Shown one piece after another: positions 18,417 to 29,096 of a DNA stretch of 64,000 bases. A program made the position numbers and the translations under genes. The stretch covers positions 1,690,739-1,754,738 of the forward strand of contig NZ_BMDA01000001.1 in NCBI RefSeq assembly GCF_014635545.1, given 5' to 3'. Every line of letters begins with the position of its first letter. Position 1 is the first letter of the stretch. The notes under the pieces are model-generated. The model was not told where the DNA came from. It was given only the letters and a program-made list of their open reading frames with translations, and did not search any database. The DNA comes from Acinetobacter courvalinii (GTDB lineage: Bacteria; Pseudomonadota; Gammaproteobacteria; Pseudomonadales; Moraxellaceae).

Positions 18417-18971
18417 TTAATGCATCTCTAATAAATAATTCACATAATTCACTGCGCTCTGATTAATTTCATTCCCAGTAGGTAGAGCCTCCCCTTGTTC
18501 CGGATTGGTATCCATTCCATAAAAAGCATACATCGGCTGATAATCAGCCTTCACATAGCGTGCGGTTAATTCAAATGGTAAACACAGCTGTTGTAGCGAA
18601 AATTGATAGCGACCATCTGTGGTATAGTCTTTTTCTTTAATACCTGCGGAAACTGCAAGGGTTATTTTCTTATCTTTTAGCTGATTTCCAGCTGAGCCAT
18701 AGGCCCAACCATAAGTCAGCACATCATCTAACCATTGCTTTAATAACGGTGGACAGTTAAACCAGTAGATCGGGAATTGAAAGACCAGATTTTGATGTGC
18801 TTCCACCAAAGCTTGTTCTGTTGTGACATCAATAACACCATCTGGGTAGTGCCGATAAAGTTGATGGACAGTGAATTCATCTGGATATTGGCTCAACTCC
18901 TCAATCCAACGTTTATTAATAACAGCGTTATCAATATCTGGGTGAGCGACAATCACGAGTGTTTTTTTCAT
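18417..18971 (-). CDS. NAD(P)H-dependent oxidoreductase (flavodoxin-fold, KefF/MdaB/YwrO type)
   Basis: This 184-residue flavodoxin-like quinone reductase starts MKKTLVIVAHPDIDNAVINK. FQFPIYWFNCPPLLKQWLDDVLTYGWAYG lies near residues 75-103, the FMN/quinone-binding region of the family. The ATG at 18971 is preferred over one further upstream because the conserved first strand begins there. It diverges from an HxlR regulator, a common pairing in which the regulator controls a quinone- or aldehyde-responsive reductase. It probably detoxifies quinones or electrophiles; the substrate is not readable from sequence. Confidence 0.88.
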   Translation of the reverse strand: MKKTLVIVAHPDIDNAVINKRWIEELSQYPDEFTVHQLYRHYPDGVIDVTTEQALVEAHQNLVFQFPIYWFNCPPLLKQWLDDVLTYGWAYGSAGNQLKDKKITLAVSAGIKEKDYTTDGRYQFSLQQLCLPFELTARYVKADYQPMYAFYGMDTNPEQGEALPTGNEINQSAVNYVNYLLEMH

Positions 18972-19104
18972 TTCAAAGCATCCCATTAGACATCTGAGTC
19001 TTTCTGCAATCAATATGAAATTAATTATAGAAGTATGCTAGAGATAATATAAGTACGGTCATTATGGTTATATACTAGACTAAAAGTTAGTGTCAGAAAA
19101 AATT

Positions 19105-19440
19105 ATGGAAACTTGCGCCCCGCCCCAGATTGACTTAGAGCAAACAGATTTTGGATATACGCTTTCCTTGATCAACGGCAAATACAAAATGATTATCATG
19201 TATTGGCTTTATCAGCATAAATCCATCATGCGATTCAATGAGTTAAAACGTTCCATCGGTAATATTTCTTTTAAAACCTTGAGTCTGACCTTGAAGGAAA
19301 TGGAACGAGACCAATTGATTATTCGTAAGGAATATCCTCAAATTCCACCAAAAGTTGAATACAGCCTATCAGAGCGAGGCCTGTCTTTAATTCCACTGTT
19401 AGATATGATGTGCCAATGGGGCGCCTCAAATCGACTCTAA
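19105..19440 (+). CDS. HxlR-family transcriptional regulator
   Basis: The 111-residue winged-helix protein matches HxlR/YodB regulators: INGKYKMIIMYWLYQHKSIMRFNELKRSIGNISFKTLS is the DNA-binding half, and PPKVEYSLSERGLSLIPLLDMMCQWG is the typical wing and dimer helix. One Cys near the N-terminus (METCAPP) could be a thiol sensor, as in YodB-type members. A GTG at 19090 could give five more residues. It diverges from the quinone reductase gene across 133 bases and probably regulates it and itself. Confidence 0.88.
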   Translation: METCAPPQIDLEQTDFGYTLSLINGKYKMIIMYWLYQHKSIMRFNELKRSIGNISFKTLSLTLKEMERDQLIIRKEYPQIPPKVEYSLSERGLSLIPLLDMMCQWGASNRL

Positions 19441-19561
19441 AATTCGAACCACACTTTTTCACCACTTACACAATTTTCCCTGAATTAAATTGTCCAGATC
19501 AGCTTCATTTGGATTAAGATAGTCACTCGGTATTGTTTCATCTTTTTTATTAGGTCTTGTT

Positions 19562-21007
19562 ATGTCACAGGCGAATGCCAATTTTACAAAAAATTCTCCA
19601 AACACAGAGAGTAAAGTGAGTGACTCAGGTCAGCTAAAAGAATTCCGTACCCCGCCACACAATCTCGCTATCGAGCAGGCAGTCTTAGCAGCCTTAATGA
19701 CGGTGGCTGAATCTTTTGAACAAGTCAGTGACTTACTCAAAGAAAATGATTTCTATGCAACGCGTCACAAATATATCTATCGTGCCATTGAAAAACTGGC
19801 TCAAGAAAACTCGCCATACGATGCGGTTTTGGTCAATGACTGGTTGCTCAAACAAAACCTGCTTGATGCCATTGGTGGTGAAGAATATTTGATGCAATTA
19901 ATGGCAGACTCGCCATCAAGCTTCTACAACCTTGAAATTTATGCCAATAAAATCAAGGAATTTTCAACGCTACGTAACATGATCAAGATCAGCAGTGATA
20001 TTTTACAAAATGCCTATGACACCAAAGGTCGTCCAGTCAGTGAAATTCTTGATTTAGCAGAAACCAGTATTTTCTCTTTGGCGGAACAGCACAACAACAA
20101 TAAAAAAGATTCTGGGCCAAAATCAATCAGTTCTGTGACTGCGGACGTTATCACCAAATTAGATGAACTGTCTAAACTAGATGGCAACATTACTGGTTTA
20201 ACCACGGGCTTCCTAGAACTGGATAATAAAACCTCAGGTATGCAACCGGGTGACTTGATTATTGTCGCGGCACGTCCATCGATGGGTAAAACCACTTTCG
20301 CCATGAATCTGGTTGAAAGTGTATTACAATATAATCGCTTACCAGCACTGGTATTCTCTATGGAGATGCCAGCCGACTCGATTGCCATGCGTTTGATTTC
20401 TGCCATGGGTAAAGTCCATCAAGGACATTTACGTTCGGGTAATCTGGATGCGGATGAATGGACCAAAGTCACCGGGACCATTCTGCAATTACAGGAAATG
20501 CATCTCTATATCGATGATTCCTCTGCCCTGCCACCTACCGAACTTCGTGCCCGTGCGCGTCGTGTGGCCAAAATGCATGATGGCAAAATCGGTTGTATCA
20601 TGGTCGATTACTTGCAGTTGATGAAAGTACCCGGTATGGGCGATAACCGTGTCGGCGAGATCTCGGAAATTTCCCGAAGCCTGAAAGCGCTTGCCAAAGA
20701 AATGCAATGTCCTGTTATCGCACTATCACAGCTGAACCGTAGTTTGGAGAACCGTCCAAACAAACGTCCAGTAATGTCCGACTTACGTGAATCCGGTGCG
20801 ATCGAGCAGGATGCCGACTTGATCATGTTTATTTACCGTGATGAAGTCTATAACAAGGAATCTAAAGAAGCAGGCACCGCCGAGATCATTATTGGTAAAC
20901 AGCGTAACGGCCCAATTGGTAGTGTGCGCCTTGCCTTCGAAGGTCAATATACCCGTTTTAGTAACCTCTCACCTGAGTTCTATGCCCAGTATGATGATGA
21001 GGAATAA
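19562..21007 (+). CDS. dnaB: Replicative DNA helicase DnaB
   Basis: DnaB is the hexameric fork helicase. The 481-residue protein has the N-terminal domain (PPHNLAIEQAVLAALM, about residues 32-47) and the RecA-like motor with Walker A ARPSMGKTTFAMN near residue 237. SMEMPADSIAMRLIS, VDYLQLMKVPG (Walker B) and LSQLNRSLENRPNKRP follow. Residues 1-30 are polar and probably disordered. It lies next to alr, as in many gammaproteobacteria where rplI, dnaB and alr cluster. No intein is present. Confidence 0.97.
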   Translation: MSQANANFTKNSPNTESKVSDSGQLKEFRTPPHNLAIEQAVLAALMTVAESFEQVSDLLKENDFYATRHKYIYRAIEKLAQENSPYDAVLVNDWLLKQNLLDAIGGEEYLMQLMADSPSSFYNLEIYANKIKEFSTLRNMIKISSDILQNAYDTKGRPVSEILDLAETSIFSLAEQHNNNKKDSGPKSISSVTADVITKLDELSKLDGNITGLTTGFLELDNKTSGMQPGDLIIVAARPSMGKTTFAMNLVESVLQYNRLPALVFSMEMPADSIAMRLISAMGKVHQGHLRSGNLDADEWTKVTGTILQLQEMHLYIDDSSALPPTELRARARRVAKMHDGKIGCIMVDYLQLMKVPGMGDNRVGEISEISRSLKALAKEMQCPVIALSQLNRSLENRPNKRPVMSDLRESGAIEQDADLIMFIYRDEVYNKESKEAGTAEIIIGKQRNGPIGSVRLAFEGQYTRFSNLSPEFYAQYDDEE

Positions 21008-21066
21008 TTCTTCCCCTATTTAGCTGCTTTATCTACTTTCCAAGTCGTCCCAAAGGAGAAATCAGG

Positions 21067-22137
21067 GTGCGCCAAGCAACAGTTTATATTGATAGTGATG
21101 CACTACAATATAATTTCAACCGCGTTAAACAACTTGCTCCATATTCAAAAATTGTCAGTATGGTCAAGGCCAATGCTTACGGACACGGAGTTAAAGATTG
21201 CTTAGCCGCCTTGGACGCCACAGACGCCTTTGGTGTCGCCTGTTTAGAAGAAGCGCTAGAGATCAGGCAACTGGGATACACCCAACCGATCACGCTGATT
21301 GAAGGTATATTTTCTGAAGATGAAATGGCACAGGTGATTGAACAGAAACTTGAATGTATCGTTCATCATAGCCAGCAAGTCGAATGGCTGATCCAGCACA
21401 AGCAAGCATATAATGCGTTAGGATTAAAGGTCTGGGTCAAACTGAATAGCGGAATGAACCGTTTAGGCTTTAAAGTGACCGAAATTATCGAGGTCATCCA
21501 GCGTTTAAAAGCAGAAGGTTTTACCTGTGTCCTTGCCATGCATTTTGCCAATGCCGATGTCGATCATCCATTGAACGAACAACAAATAGAACAATTTTTG
21601 CAGGTTAAACAGGCATGCGCACCAATATTAGCCTCATGCTGCAATTCAGCAGCGATTTATAAATATCCAGAACTGCATTTTGATTTTGTCCGTCCGGGAA
21701 TCATGCTATATGGTGCCTCTCCCTTTGCTGACAAGAATGTGCATGAGCTCGATCTGAAACCGGTGATGACTTTTAGCGCAGAAATCATGGCTTTGAACCA
21801 GATTCAACCAGGTGAATGTGTCGGCTATGGTTCCACTTATGCAGCAACCTGCCCTTCAAGAATTGCCATTGTCTCGATTGGCTATGGAGATGGCTATCCA
21901 CGCGCCTATATCCAGCAAAACTTTGTAGCTATTGGTCAGCAACTGGTTCCAGTGGTTGGACGCGTCAGTATGGATATGATGGCGATTAATGTGACAAATA
22001 TCACAGCCGAGATTGGTACCAAAGTAGAGCTTTGGGGCGCCCATCGTCTCGTGGATGATGTTGCTACTGCAAACGGCACCATTGGCTATGAGTTATTGTG
22101 TCGTTTAAGCAATCGGCCACTGCGTAAAGTCATTTAA
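21067..22137 (+). CDS. alr: Alanine racemase
   Basis: Alr is the PLP enzyme that supplies D-alanine for peptidoglycan. The 356-residue protein carries the PLP lysine in SMVKANAYGHGV (about residues 31-42), VWVKLNSGMNRLGF, HFDFVRPGIMLYGA and the second catalytic tyrosine in ECVGYGSTYAA (about residues 250-260). It starts at a GTG with AAAGGAGAAATCAG upstream. It lies 59 bases after dnaB and is probably cotranscribed. Confidence 0.96.
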   Translation: MRQATVYIDSDALQYNFNRVKQLAPYSKIVSMVKANAYGHGVKDCLAALDATDAFGVACLEEALEIRQLGYTQPITLIEGIFSEDEMAQVIEQKLECIVHHSQQVEWLIQHKQAYNALGLKVWVKLNSGMNRLGFKVTEIIEVIQRLKAEGFTCVLAMHFANADVDHPLNEQQIEQFLQVKQACAPILASCCNSAAIYKYPELHFDFVRPGIMLYGASPFADKNVHELDLKPVMTFSAEIMALNQIQPGECVGYGSTYAATCPSRIAIVSIGYGDGYPRAYIQQNFVAIGQQLVPVVGRVSMDMMAINVTNITAEIGTKVELWGAHRLVDDVATANGTIGYELLCRLSNRPLRKVI

Positions 22138-22145
22138 ATACACCG

Positions 22146-22175
22146 AAAATCCAGGCCAATGTCTGGATTTTTTAT
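22146..22175 (+). terminator. Terminator of alr
   Basis: Stem AAAATCCAG/CTGGATTTT with an 8-base loop and a T-rich tail; it faces the convergent protease gene. Confidence 0.85.
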
Positions 22176-22185
22176 TTTCCTAGAT

Positions 22186-22920
22186 TTATAAATCATAATC
22201 TGCTGTCGGCTTTGGCAATTCTTGTAAACCACGTCTTAAAGTTTCCGACCACTGCTTACTGATCTGGGTGAAATAAAGATCATTTTCACTGATCCGTTTA
22301 CCGGTTGGAATCTTAAAGCTATCTTTGTGGTAAACCAATGCATCGAGTGGCAAGCCGACCGAGACATTGGAACGCAAGGTCGAATCAAATGAAATCAGTG
22401 CACAACGCAATGCATCATCCAAAGGCATTTTATAATACAAGGCTCGATCCAGAATCGGTTTCCCGTATTTACTTTCACCAATCTGGAAATAAGGCGTATC
22501 TGTGGTCGCACAAATAAAATTACCCTGCGGATAGACATTATACAGCTGCATTTTATCGCCCTGAATTTGCCCGGCCACCAGAATACTGCAAGAGTAATTC
22601 ATCTGCTCATGCAGATCTGAAGTAATATCTGCCAGCACCTTACGTAACGTTTTACCAATCAGTTCAGCCACTTCAAACATGGTATTGACGGTATTCAGAT
22701 TCGGTTCCTGCCGTAAGGTCAGCGCATTTTGCAAATGCCCAATCACCGCCTGAGTCGTCGCCAGATTACCGGAGGTTTGCAAAGCAATAAACCGCTCTCC
22801 ATCTACCCCAAAGGTGTGAAGCTTTCGAAAAACGGAAATATGGTCCACCCCGGCATTGGTGCGGGTATCACTGATTAGTACCAAGCCTTGTTCCAGTCTT
22901 AAAGCACAACAATAGGTCAT
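22186..22920 (-). CDS. Anbu-type proteasome-like peptidase (COG3484)
   Basis: The 244-residue protein is an Anbu (ancestral beta-subunit) homologue. MTYCCALRLEQGLVLISDTRTNAGVDHIS is the N-terminal signature; Thr2 would become the catalytic nucleophile once Met1 is removed. ERFIALQTSGNLATTQAVIGHLQ follows. Anbu genes usually sit with an alpha-E protein, a circularly permuted ATP-grasp and a transglutaminase-like gene; none is here. Instead it diverges from a WYL-type regulator. The physiological substrate of Anbu is not established. Confidence 0.88.
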   Translation of the reverse strand: MTYCCALRLEQGLVLISDTRTNAGVDHISVFRKLHTFGVDGERFIALQTSGNLATTQAVIGHLQNALTLRQEPNLNTVNTMFEVAELIGKTLRKVLADITSDLHEQMNYSCSILVAGQIQGDKMQLYNVYPQGNFICATTDTPYFQIGESKYGKPILDRALYYKMPLDDALRCALISFDSTLRSNVSVGLPLDALVYHKDSFKIPTGKRISENDLYFTQISKQWSETLRRGLQELPKPTADYDL

Positions 22921-23122
22921 CTTTTTCTCTCTACATTTAACAAGCCCAAACCTGAAGCGTAGACACCTTATAAATGAATATTTTTTGTCCTTATTTGAAA
23001 TATTTAAGCAAAAGCGTGTTCATTTCAGTCGTAAATACGTAATCTGGATCGGATGGACTTGCTAAATAGGTATAGTTTTTTTATTGTGTGTGCTTCAGAC
23101 CATTGAATTACGTATTACGCTT

Positions 23123-24133
23123 ATGTCATCCGTACAAGAAAAAGAAACTTCAAATAGCCTTTATCGCCAGTGGCAGATTTTATCCCGCCTTTCGACCGGA
23201 AAATGGATGGGGACCCGAGAATTACAAGAAATTTTAGAACGTGAAGGCATTGATATTAGCCTGAGAACGATTCAGCGCGATCTAAATCAGATTGCGCAAC
23301 GCTTCCCTATCGAGAGTAATAAAACCGTCCCTCAAGGCTGGCGCTGGCGTTCTGATGCGCCTATTCAAAGCTTGCCCCACATGACCAGTTCGCAAGCGGT
23401 GACCTTCATGATGGTAGAAGAACATTTACGTCACCTTCTCCCACCCAGCTTGCTAGAAGAGATGATGCCCTGGTTTGATCTTGCCAAGCGCAGCCTTTCG
23501 ACCCAGAACAACGTAAGACAATGGATTAACCGTGTCCGTATTGTACCTGCGACACAGCCTTTAATCCCACCTGTGGTGGACAAACATGCCCAACAGGCGA
23601 TTTACGAAGGTTTATTACAAGATAAACAGATTGAATGTATTTACCGTGCCAGAACCCATCAGGGCGAAGATAAGACCTATATCCTGAATCCATTGGCATT
23701 GGTGCAAAAAGGTGCCGTGATTTACCTGATCTGTACCCGTAATGATAAAACCGAAGTCCAGACCTTCGCCTTGCATCGTTTTAAATCAGCAACCGTGCTG
23801 GACAATCGTGCATTGCATCCTGTGAATTTTGATATTGATAATTATATTGAATCAGGTGCTCTTGGCTTCCGGGTCGACTATAACAAGCCAACTGAACAGA
23901 TTCAGTTAAAACTGACCATGAGCGAGAGTACCGCCAAAAGCTTCTACGAAAGTCAGCTTAGCAAAGATCAGGTCATCCAAGCTTTGGAAGAGAATATTGT
24001 TGAAGTTTCTGCAACCGTTCCTTTTACCTCACAACTGGTGTGGTGGCTTAGAAGTTTTGGTAAAAAGATTCTGAATATCGAACCTGCCGCTGTTTATAAT
24101 GCAGTGAAAGAAATTGAAGAAAATGAGCAATAA
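23123..24133 (+). CDS. HTH-WYL transcriptional regulator
   Basis: The 336-residue protein has an N-terminal winged helix (WQILSRLSTGKWMGTRELQEIL, then ISLRTIQRDLNQIAQRFPIE; about residues 15-60). A WYL domain follows near residues 180-235 (IYRARTHQGEDKTYILNPLALVQ; VIYLIC in place of the WYL triad) and a C-terminal WCX-like extension. WYL proteins bind nucleic-acid or small-molecule signals, often of DNA stress. I prefer the ATG at 23123; an upstream TTG would add 13 residues. It diverges from the Anbu gene across 202 bases. Confidence 0.87.
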   Translation: MSSVQEKETSNSLYRQWQILSRLSTGKWMGTRELQEILEREGIDISLRTIQRDLNQIAQRFPIESNKTVPQGWRWRSDAPIQSLPHMTSSQAVTFMMVEEHLRHLLPPSLLEEMMPWFDLAKRSLSTQNNVRQWINRVRIVPATQPLIPPVVDKHAQQAIYEGLLQDKQIECIYRARTHQGEDKTYILNPLALVQKGAVIYLICTRNDKTEVQTFALHRFKSATVLDNRALHPVNFDIDNYIESGALGFRVDYNKPTEQIQLKLTMSESTAKSFYESQLSKDQVIQALEENIVEVSATVPFTSQLVWWLRSFGKKILNIEPAAVYNAVKEIEENEQ

Positions 24134-24135
24134 AA

Positions 24136-24159
24136 AAAGAGAACCTTTCGGTTCTCTTT
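24136..24159 (+). terminator. Terminator after the WYL gene
   Basis: Stem AAAGAGAACC/GGTTCTCTTT with loop TTTC, then TGACTTTT. Confidence 0.85.
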
Positions 24160-24460
24160 GACTTTTATAGGTTTTATTATTAATCACTCAATATTATTAT
24201 TCTTGTTTTAAACGTCAAACCAACCTCTCTCCCCGCCTTGATCAAAATTGGTTTGCACCTTTTTTAGCGCTGTAATGCAAATCAACATCGGCACGCCAAT
24301 TCATAGCCATTGTAACGGATTCTCTTTTTCGTCATAGTTAAAAGCCCTCTTGGTTTGAACGTAAAGCTAATATAACGAGGATTCTTAAAGCTGTGAAATA
24401 ACAAAGTCTGGAATCCAAAGCTGATTTTTTGCTATCACCATTTGCTAAATCAAAGCCATA
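24160..24460. other. Non-coding gap, nothing recognised
   Basis: About 300 AT-rich bases separate the WYL gene terminator from the convergent monooxygenase gene. I find no open frame with a credible start, no repeat and no strong hairpin. Confidence 0.5.
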
Positions 24461-24778
24461 TTACTGATCATTTTGATTCTCAAACAAGGTCTCAAAACGA
24501 TGTAGATGCGTAAAACATCCAGCTTGTGTTTGATATTGATCAATTTGCGGCACCAAGCGCTGAAAGTGCTCAGACTGTACATGTAAATCCAGCGCAGCCC
24601 GATCACCCCATTCTTCGATGAAAACAAAATGCCCTTTCTGCTTATGATCATGATAAAGGTCGTAAGCAATACAGCCTGCCTCAGATCTGGTCTTTTCAAC
24701 CAGTTCCTGATACAGCGGTAAAACCATCTCAATGTGTTCGGGTTGAATAAAGTCTTCTACAATCAGTTTTAAGGTCAT
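24461..24778 (-). CDS. Antibiotic-biosynthesis-monooxygenase (ABM) domain protein, YgiN-like
   Basis: This 105-residue single-domain protein has the ABM dimeric alpha/beta fold: PLYQELVEKTRSEAGCIAYDLYHDHKQKGHFVFIEEWGDRAALDLHVQSEHFQRL is the classic pattern. Such proteins include quinol monooxygenases and heme-degrading enzymes. The specific reaction is unknown. It lies downstream of purA on the same strand but behind a terminator at 24811-24843, so it is probably expressed separately. Confidence 0.85.
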   Translation of the reverse strand: MTLKLIVEDFIQPEHIEMVLPLYQELVEKTRSEAGCIAYDLYHDHKQKGHFVFIEEWGDRAALDLHVQSEHFQRLVPQIDQYQTQAGCFTHLHRFETLFENQNDQ

Positions 24779-24810
24779 ATTGGCTCTTATTTTTCTGAAA
24801 TTTTTGCATA

Positions 24811-24843
24811 AAAAAAGCTCTCAAATTCATGAGAGCTTTTTTG
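24811..24843 (-). terminator. Terminator of purA
   Basis: Stem AAAAAGCTCTCA/TGAGAGCTTTTT with a 6-base loop. The T-run suits minus-strand transcripts from purA. Confidence 0.88.
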
Positions 24844-24856
24844 TCATCTATTCAGC

Positions 24857-26191
<1,335 letters not shown>

Positions 26192-26233
26192 TCATGCTGT
26201 TAAAATTGGAAACCAAGTCTTAAAACCCGGCAA

Positions 26234-27400
26234 TTAAATCTTTTCAATCACCCACTGACCATTTTGAGACACCATCTGATGGGTCGCATAGGGCACTGAG
26301 CTTAAATCATCATTACCTAACAGTTGCACCACACGTAAACCTTGGCTACGCGCATCTACAATTGCATTGAATAAATCTTGTTGATTACCTTTTGGCGCGA
26401 CAACAGTTTCGATGTCGACAAACTGTGTTGCACCTAGTGCATATAAGTCACAGCTAAAACCGGTTGCTGGACGCGCACGGCCAAAGTGTTCGCCAATACC
26501 GTCATATCGCCCACCTTGAGCCAGTGGCGCAGCACGATTTGGTGCATAAATGGCATACATCAAGCCCGTGTGATAGTGGTAACTACGTAGTTCAACCACA
26601 TCGATACCTACATTCAGATTCGGCCAGCTTGACTGAATTTGCGCTAATGTTGTTTTCAATGCATCAAAGGCAATCTTGAAATCAACATCGTTTAAAATTT
26701 CCTGGCTTAAATGTGCCTGCAATGCATCCAGATCACTTGCATAACGACCTAAAGCATAAAAATCTGCACCCATAGCCAAACTCTGGGTAAATTCTTCCAG
26801 CTCCGGCAAGGCTTTACGCTGATATAAGTCAGAAAGTTCACTTTCGGTATTTTTATTCAGGCCCGCATACTTCACCAGACTACGGAATAAACCGACGTGA
26901 CCCAGATCTAGATGCGCTCCTTCAAGCGTATGCGTGTGCTCAATTAAAGCGAGCATCACATTGACCATTTCTACATCAGCTTCGATGCTGTCATGACCAT
27001 ACAACTCTGCACCTAACTGTAAAGGCGCACGCGTTGCATTAAAATTCTGTGGTTTGGTATGCAAGACTGAACCTGCATAGCAATAACGTGCCACGCCTTC
27101 GACTGGACGTACATGGGCATCAATACGTGCAACTTGCGGTGTCATATCCGCACGAACGCCAAGCAAACGGCCTGACAGCTGGTCAATGACCTTGAACGTA
27201 ACTAGATCTAAATCTTGATTCGATTCTGAAAGTAAAGACAACGATTCAATGTATTCGATAAATGGCGTATACACCAATTGATAACCTCGAACTGCGAGGA
27301 AATCTAGCGCTTCTCTACGCAATGTTTCAACAACTTGCGCTTGTTCGGGCAATACATCTGCTACCCCGTCAGGGAGCAACCACGTCTCTGAAATGGTCAT
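26234..27400 (-). CDS. hisZ: ATP phosphoribosyltransferase regulatory subunit HisZ
   Basis: HisZ is a catalytically inactive histidyl-tRNA synthetase paralogue that binds short HisG and gives it histidine feedback control. The 388-residue protein has LLPDGVADVLPEQAQVVETLRREALDFLAVRGY at the N-terminus, motif-2-like VRADMTPQVARIDAH (about residues 98-112) and GGRYDGIGEHFGRARPATGFS (about residues 295-315). It lacks a tRNA-anticodon domain, as expected. hisG is not in the window. It is followed by purA. Confidence 0.93.
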   Translation of the reverse strand: MTISETWLLPDGVADVLPEQAQVVETLRREALDFLAVRGYQLVYTPFIEYIESLSLLSESNQDLDLVTFKVIDQLSGRLLGVRADMTPQVARIDAHVRPVEGVARYCYAGSVLHTKPQNFNATRAPLQLGAELYGHDSIEADVEMVNVMLALIEHTHTLEGAHLDLGHVGLFRSLVKYAGLNKNTESELSDLYQRKALPELEEFTQSLAMGADFYALGRYASDLDALQAHLSQEILNDVDFKIAFDALKTTLAQIQSSWPNLNVGIDVVELRSYHYHTGLMYAIYAPNRAAPLAQGGRYDGIGEHFGRARPATGFSCDLYALGATQFVDIETVVAPKGNQQDLFNAIVDARSQGLRVVQLLGNDDLSSVPYATHQMVSQNGQWVIEKI

Positions 27401-27461
27401 GTTCCAAACCTAAAATCTGTTCAATGTGGAGGCATCCACACAAAAAGCAACCACATAAAAA

Positions 27462-27481
27462 AATCGGGTGAATGCCCGATT
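27462..27481 (-). terminator. Minus-strand terminator upstream of hisZ
   Basis: Stem AATCGGG/CCCGATT with loop TGAATG. On the minus strand it is followed by seven T residues, so it ends transcripts from the lipoprotein gene before hisZ. Confidence 0.75.
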
Positions 27482-27577
27482 CAGCGTAGTGTAGCACGAA
27501 GATTTATGTGATGCACCTTCGAATTTGCATAAATCTTTATAGTTTCATAATCCGTCTATCTCAACTCGAATATAAAA

Positions 27578-28672
27578 TTAATGATTAGATTCAACAGATT
27601 GAGTGTTTACATTTGAAAGTCTCGTCGTTGTTCTTATCCCTAAGAACTGCCCAACATCTGAACTATCGCCTTGCTTCCAGTTGATCAGATTCAGATTTTT
27701 GAGTGTGTTGACTGCCTGAGTATTGAATGCAAAACAGCCGTTCTCTAATTTGGCATTATTCAATCGTTGATTTTGCTTTATCCATAAATCAATTGGGCTA
27801 TCTCCACCTTGATAAGGATGACTTTTTTCATAGGCTAAATGCTTGTCCGCATCCCATACATGACTAGAAAAAAATTGGCTATTGGTACTTTGATTTTCAC
27901 TATTTCCTAATCTACTGTCTATTTCAGCTGTCTCTAAGTTTTCCAATCCAATCAGTTTATAACCATGCCACTGAGTATCCAAAATTCTGAAATATTTCTT
28001 ATCTTCACCCAGACTATTATATCGATCGACAATTTGCCGCTTCTGCTCATTAAAAGTTGGAGAATCAGAGAAGGAAAAATAAGACTCCAGATAAGCTTGG
28101 TTCCACTGGCTCTGTTTTAGCCGATAACAGTAACTCCCTTTAGGAAATACAGCATCTTTATAAGTGGAATAAAATTTAATTAAATTCTGGTCAAGTCGCT
28201 CAGGGTTGGCTGTTAAATCAAAATGCTCTCTATAACCCGGCATTACCCGATCAAAAATATTTTGACCTTCTAATTTTACCAGTTGAAAGTTTAAATTCTG
28301 CTTAAGTTCAGGTGTCCGTTCATAGAGCCATTGTGTAGAGGATAGCCGTTTCACGATATGCGATTGTGGCGTACCTTTTGCTATCACTTTTGTTTCAGTC
28401 AATATCTTCTGCTCTAACGGCTCGTTATGTGACTTATTAAAATTAATCTGATTATTCTTAATAAAATAGTTTGTTATCTCAAAATAGTCTTCAACAATAT
28501 TGTCAGTAGGTTTGGGTTCCTGATAATAAACTTGGTAAAGCACATCTTCCTGAGTTGGTTTTTCTTCAACTTTAGATTGGTCATTATGACCAGAGCCTCC
28601 ACCACCACATGCCGATAGCAGCAGACTGCTTGCGAGAATACAGATACCCTTGTTTTTAAAATTCGACTTCAT
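27578..28672 (-). CDS. Hypothetical lipoprotein
   Basis: The 364-residue product begins with a lipoprotein signal (KNKGICILASSLLLSACGGGGSG; lipobox LLSAC, Cys about 22). A glycine-rich linker follows. I recognise no domain. The mature part is hydrophilic and rich in Asn, Gln, Tyr and Leu, with cysteines at PKGSYCYRL and LENGCFAF that could pair. It is likely an outer-membrane-anchored protein specific to Acinetobacter. A terminator separates it from hisZ. The window gives no clue to function. Confidence 0.78.
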   Translation of the reverse strand: MKSNFKNKGICILASSLLLSACGGGGSGHNDQSKVEEKPTQEDVLYQVYYQEPKPTDNIVEDYFEITNYFIKNNQINFNKSHNEPLEQKILTETKVIAKGTPQSHIVKRLSSTQWLYERTPELKQNLNFQLVKLEGQNIFDRVMPGYREHFDLTANPERLDQNLIKFYSTYKDAVFPKGSYCYRLKQSQWNQAYLESYFSFSDSPTFNEQKRQIVDRYNSLGEDKKYFRILDTQWHGYKLIGLENLETAEIDSRLGNSENQSTNSQFFSSHVWDADKHLAYEKSHPYQGGDSPIDLWIKQNQRLNNAKLENGCFAFNTQAVNTLKNLNLINWKQGDSSDVGQFLGIRTTTRLSNVNTQSVESNH

Positions 28673-28742
28673 AAAATCACTTCATATTATTTTTTTATAA
28701 AAATCATATTATATAAATCAACCACATCATACAAAATGTATT

Positions 28743-29057
28743 TTAATGGCTCTTGTTACTACCTTTAACCATCATTTCTAACACATTCACCAATTCAACA
28801 TTCTGCTTTTCTAATGCAGCCATATTTGCCACGGTCCGATCCAGCACTTCCTGTTGCACATGCATTTTCTTGGCAAGGTCCTGCATAATTTCCAGACTCT
28901 TTTTAAGATGCAACTCTAAATGCATAACTTTTTCTTCAAGATGCAAAACTTGAAGGTCTTGGTTTTGTACGTCTACATTTTTAAACTGAAACCAGAATAA
29001 AAAAGCCACCGCCACCAATAAAATAACAATAAATCCCCAAATCAATATCAATGTCAT
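28743..29057 (-). CDS. Small single-pass membrane protein with coiled coil
   Basis: The 104-residue protein has one N-terminal membrane helix (MTLILIWGFIVILLVAVAFLFWFQF). A coiled-coil region follows (LHLEEKVMHLELHLKKSLEIMQDLAKKMHVQQEVLDRTVANMAALEKQNVELVNVLEMMV). Topology is probably N-out with the coiled coil in the cytoplasm. I chose the ATG at 29057 because GTGGGGT lies six bases upstream; a GTG at 29069 would place that sequence inside the gene. It is 27 bases after epd on the same strand and probably cotranscribed. No family recognised. Confidence 0.7.
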   Translation of the reverse strand: MTLILIWGFIVILLVAVAFLFWFQFKNVDVQNQDLQVLHLEEKVMHLELHLKKSLEIMQDLAKKMHVQQEVLDRTVANMAALEKQNVELVNVLEMMVKGSNKSH

Positions 29058-29096
29058 TGAATACCCCACATTATTTTTTATATCTTATTTAAAATA

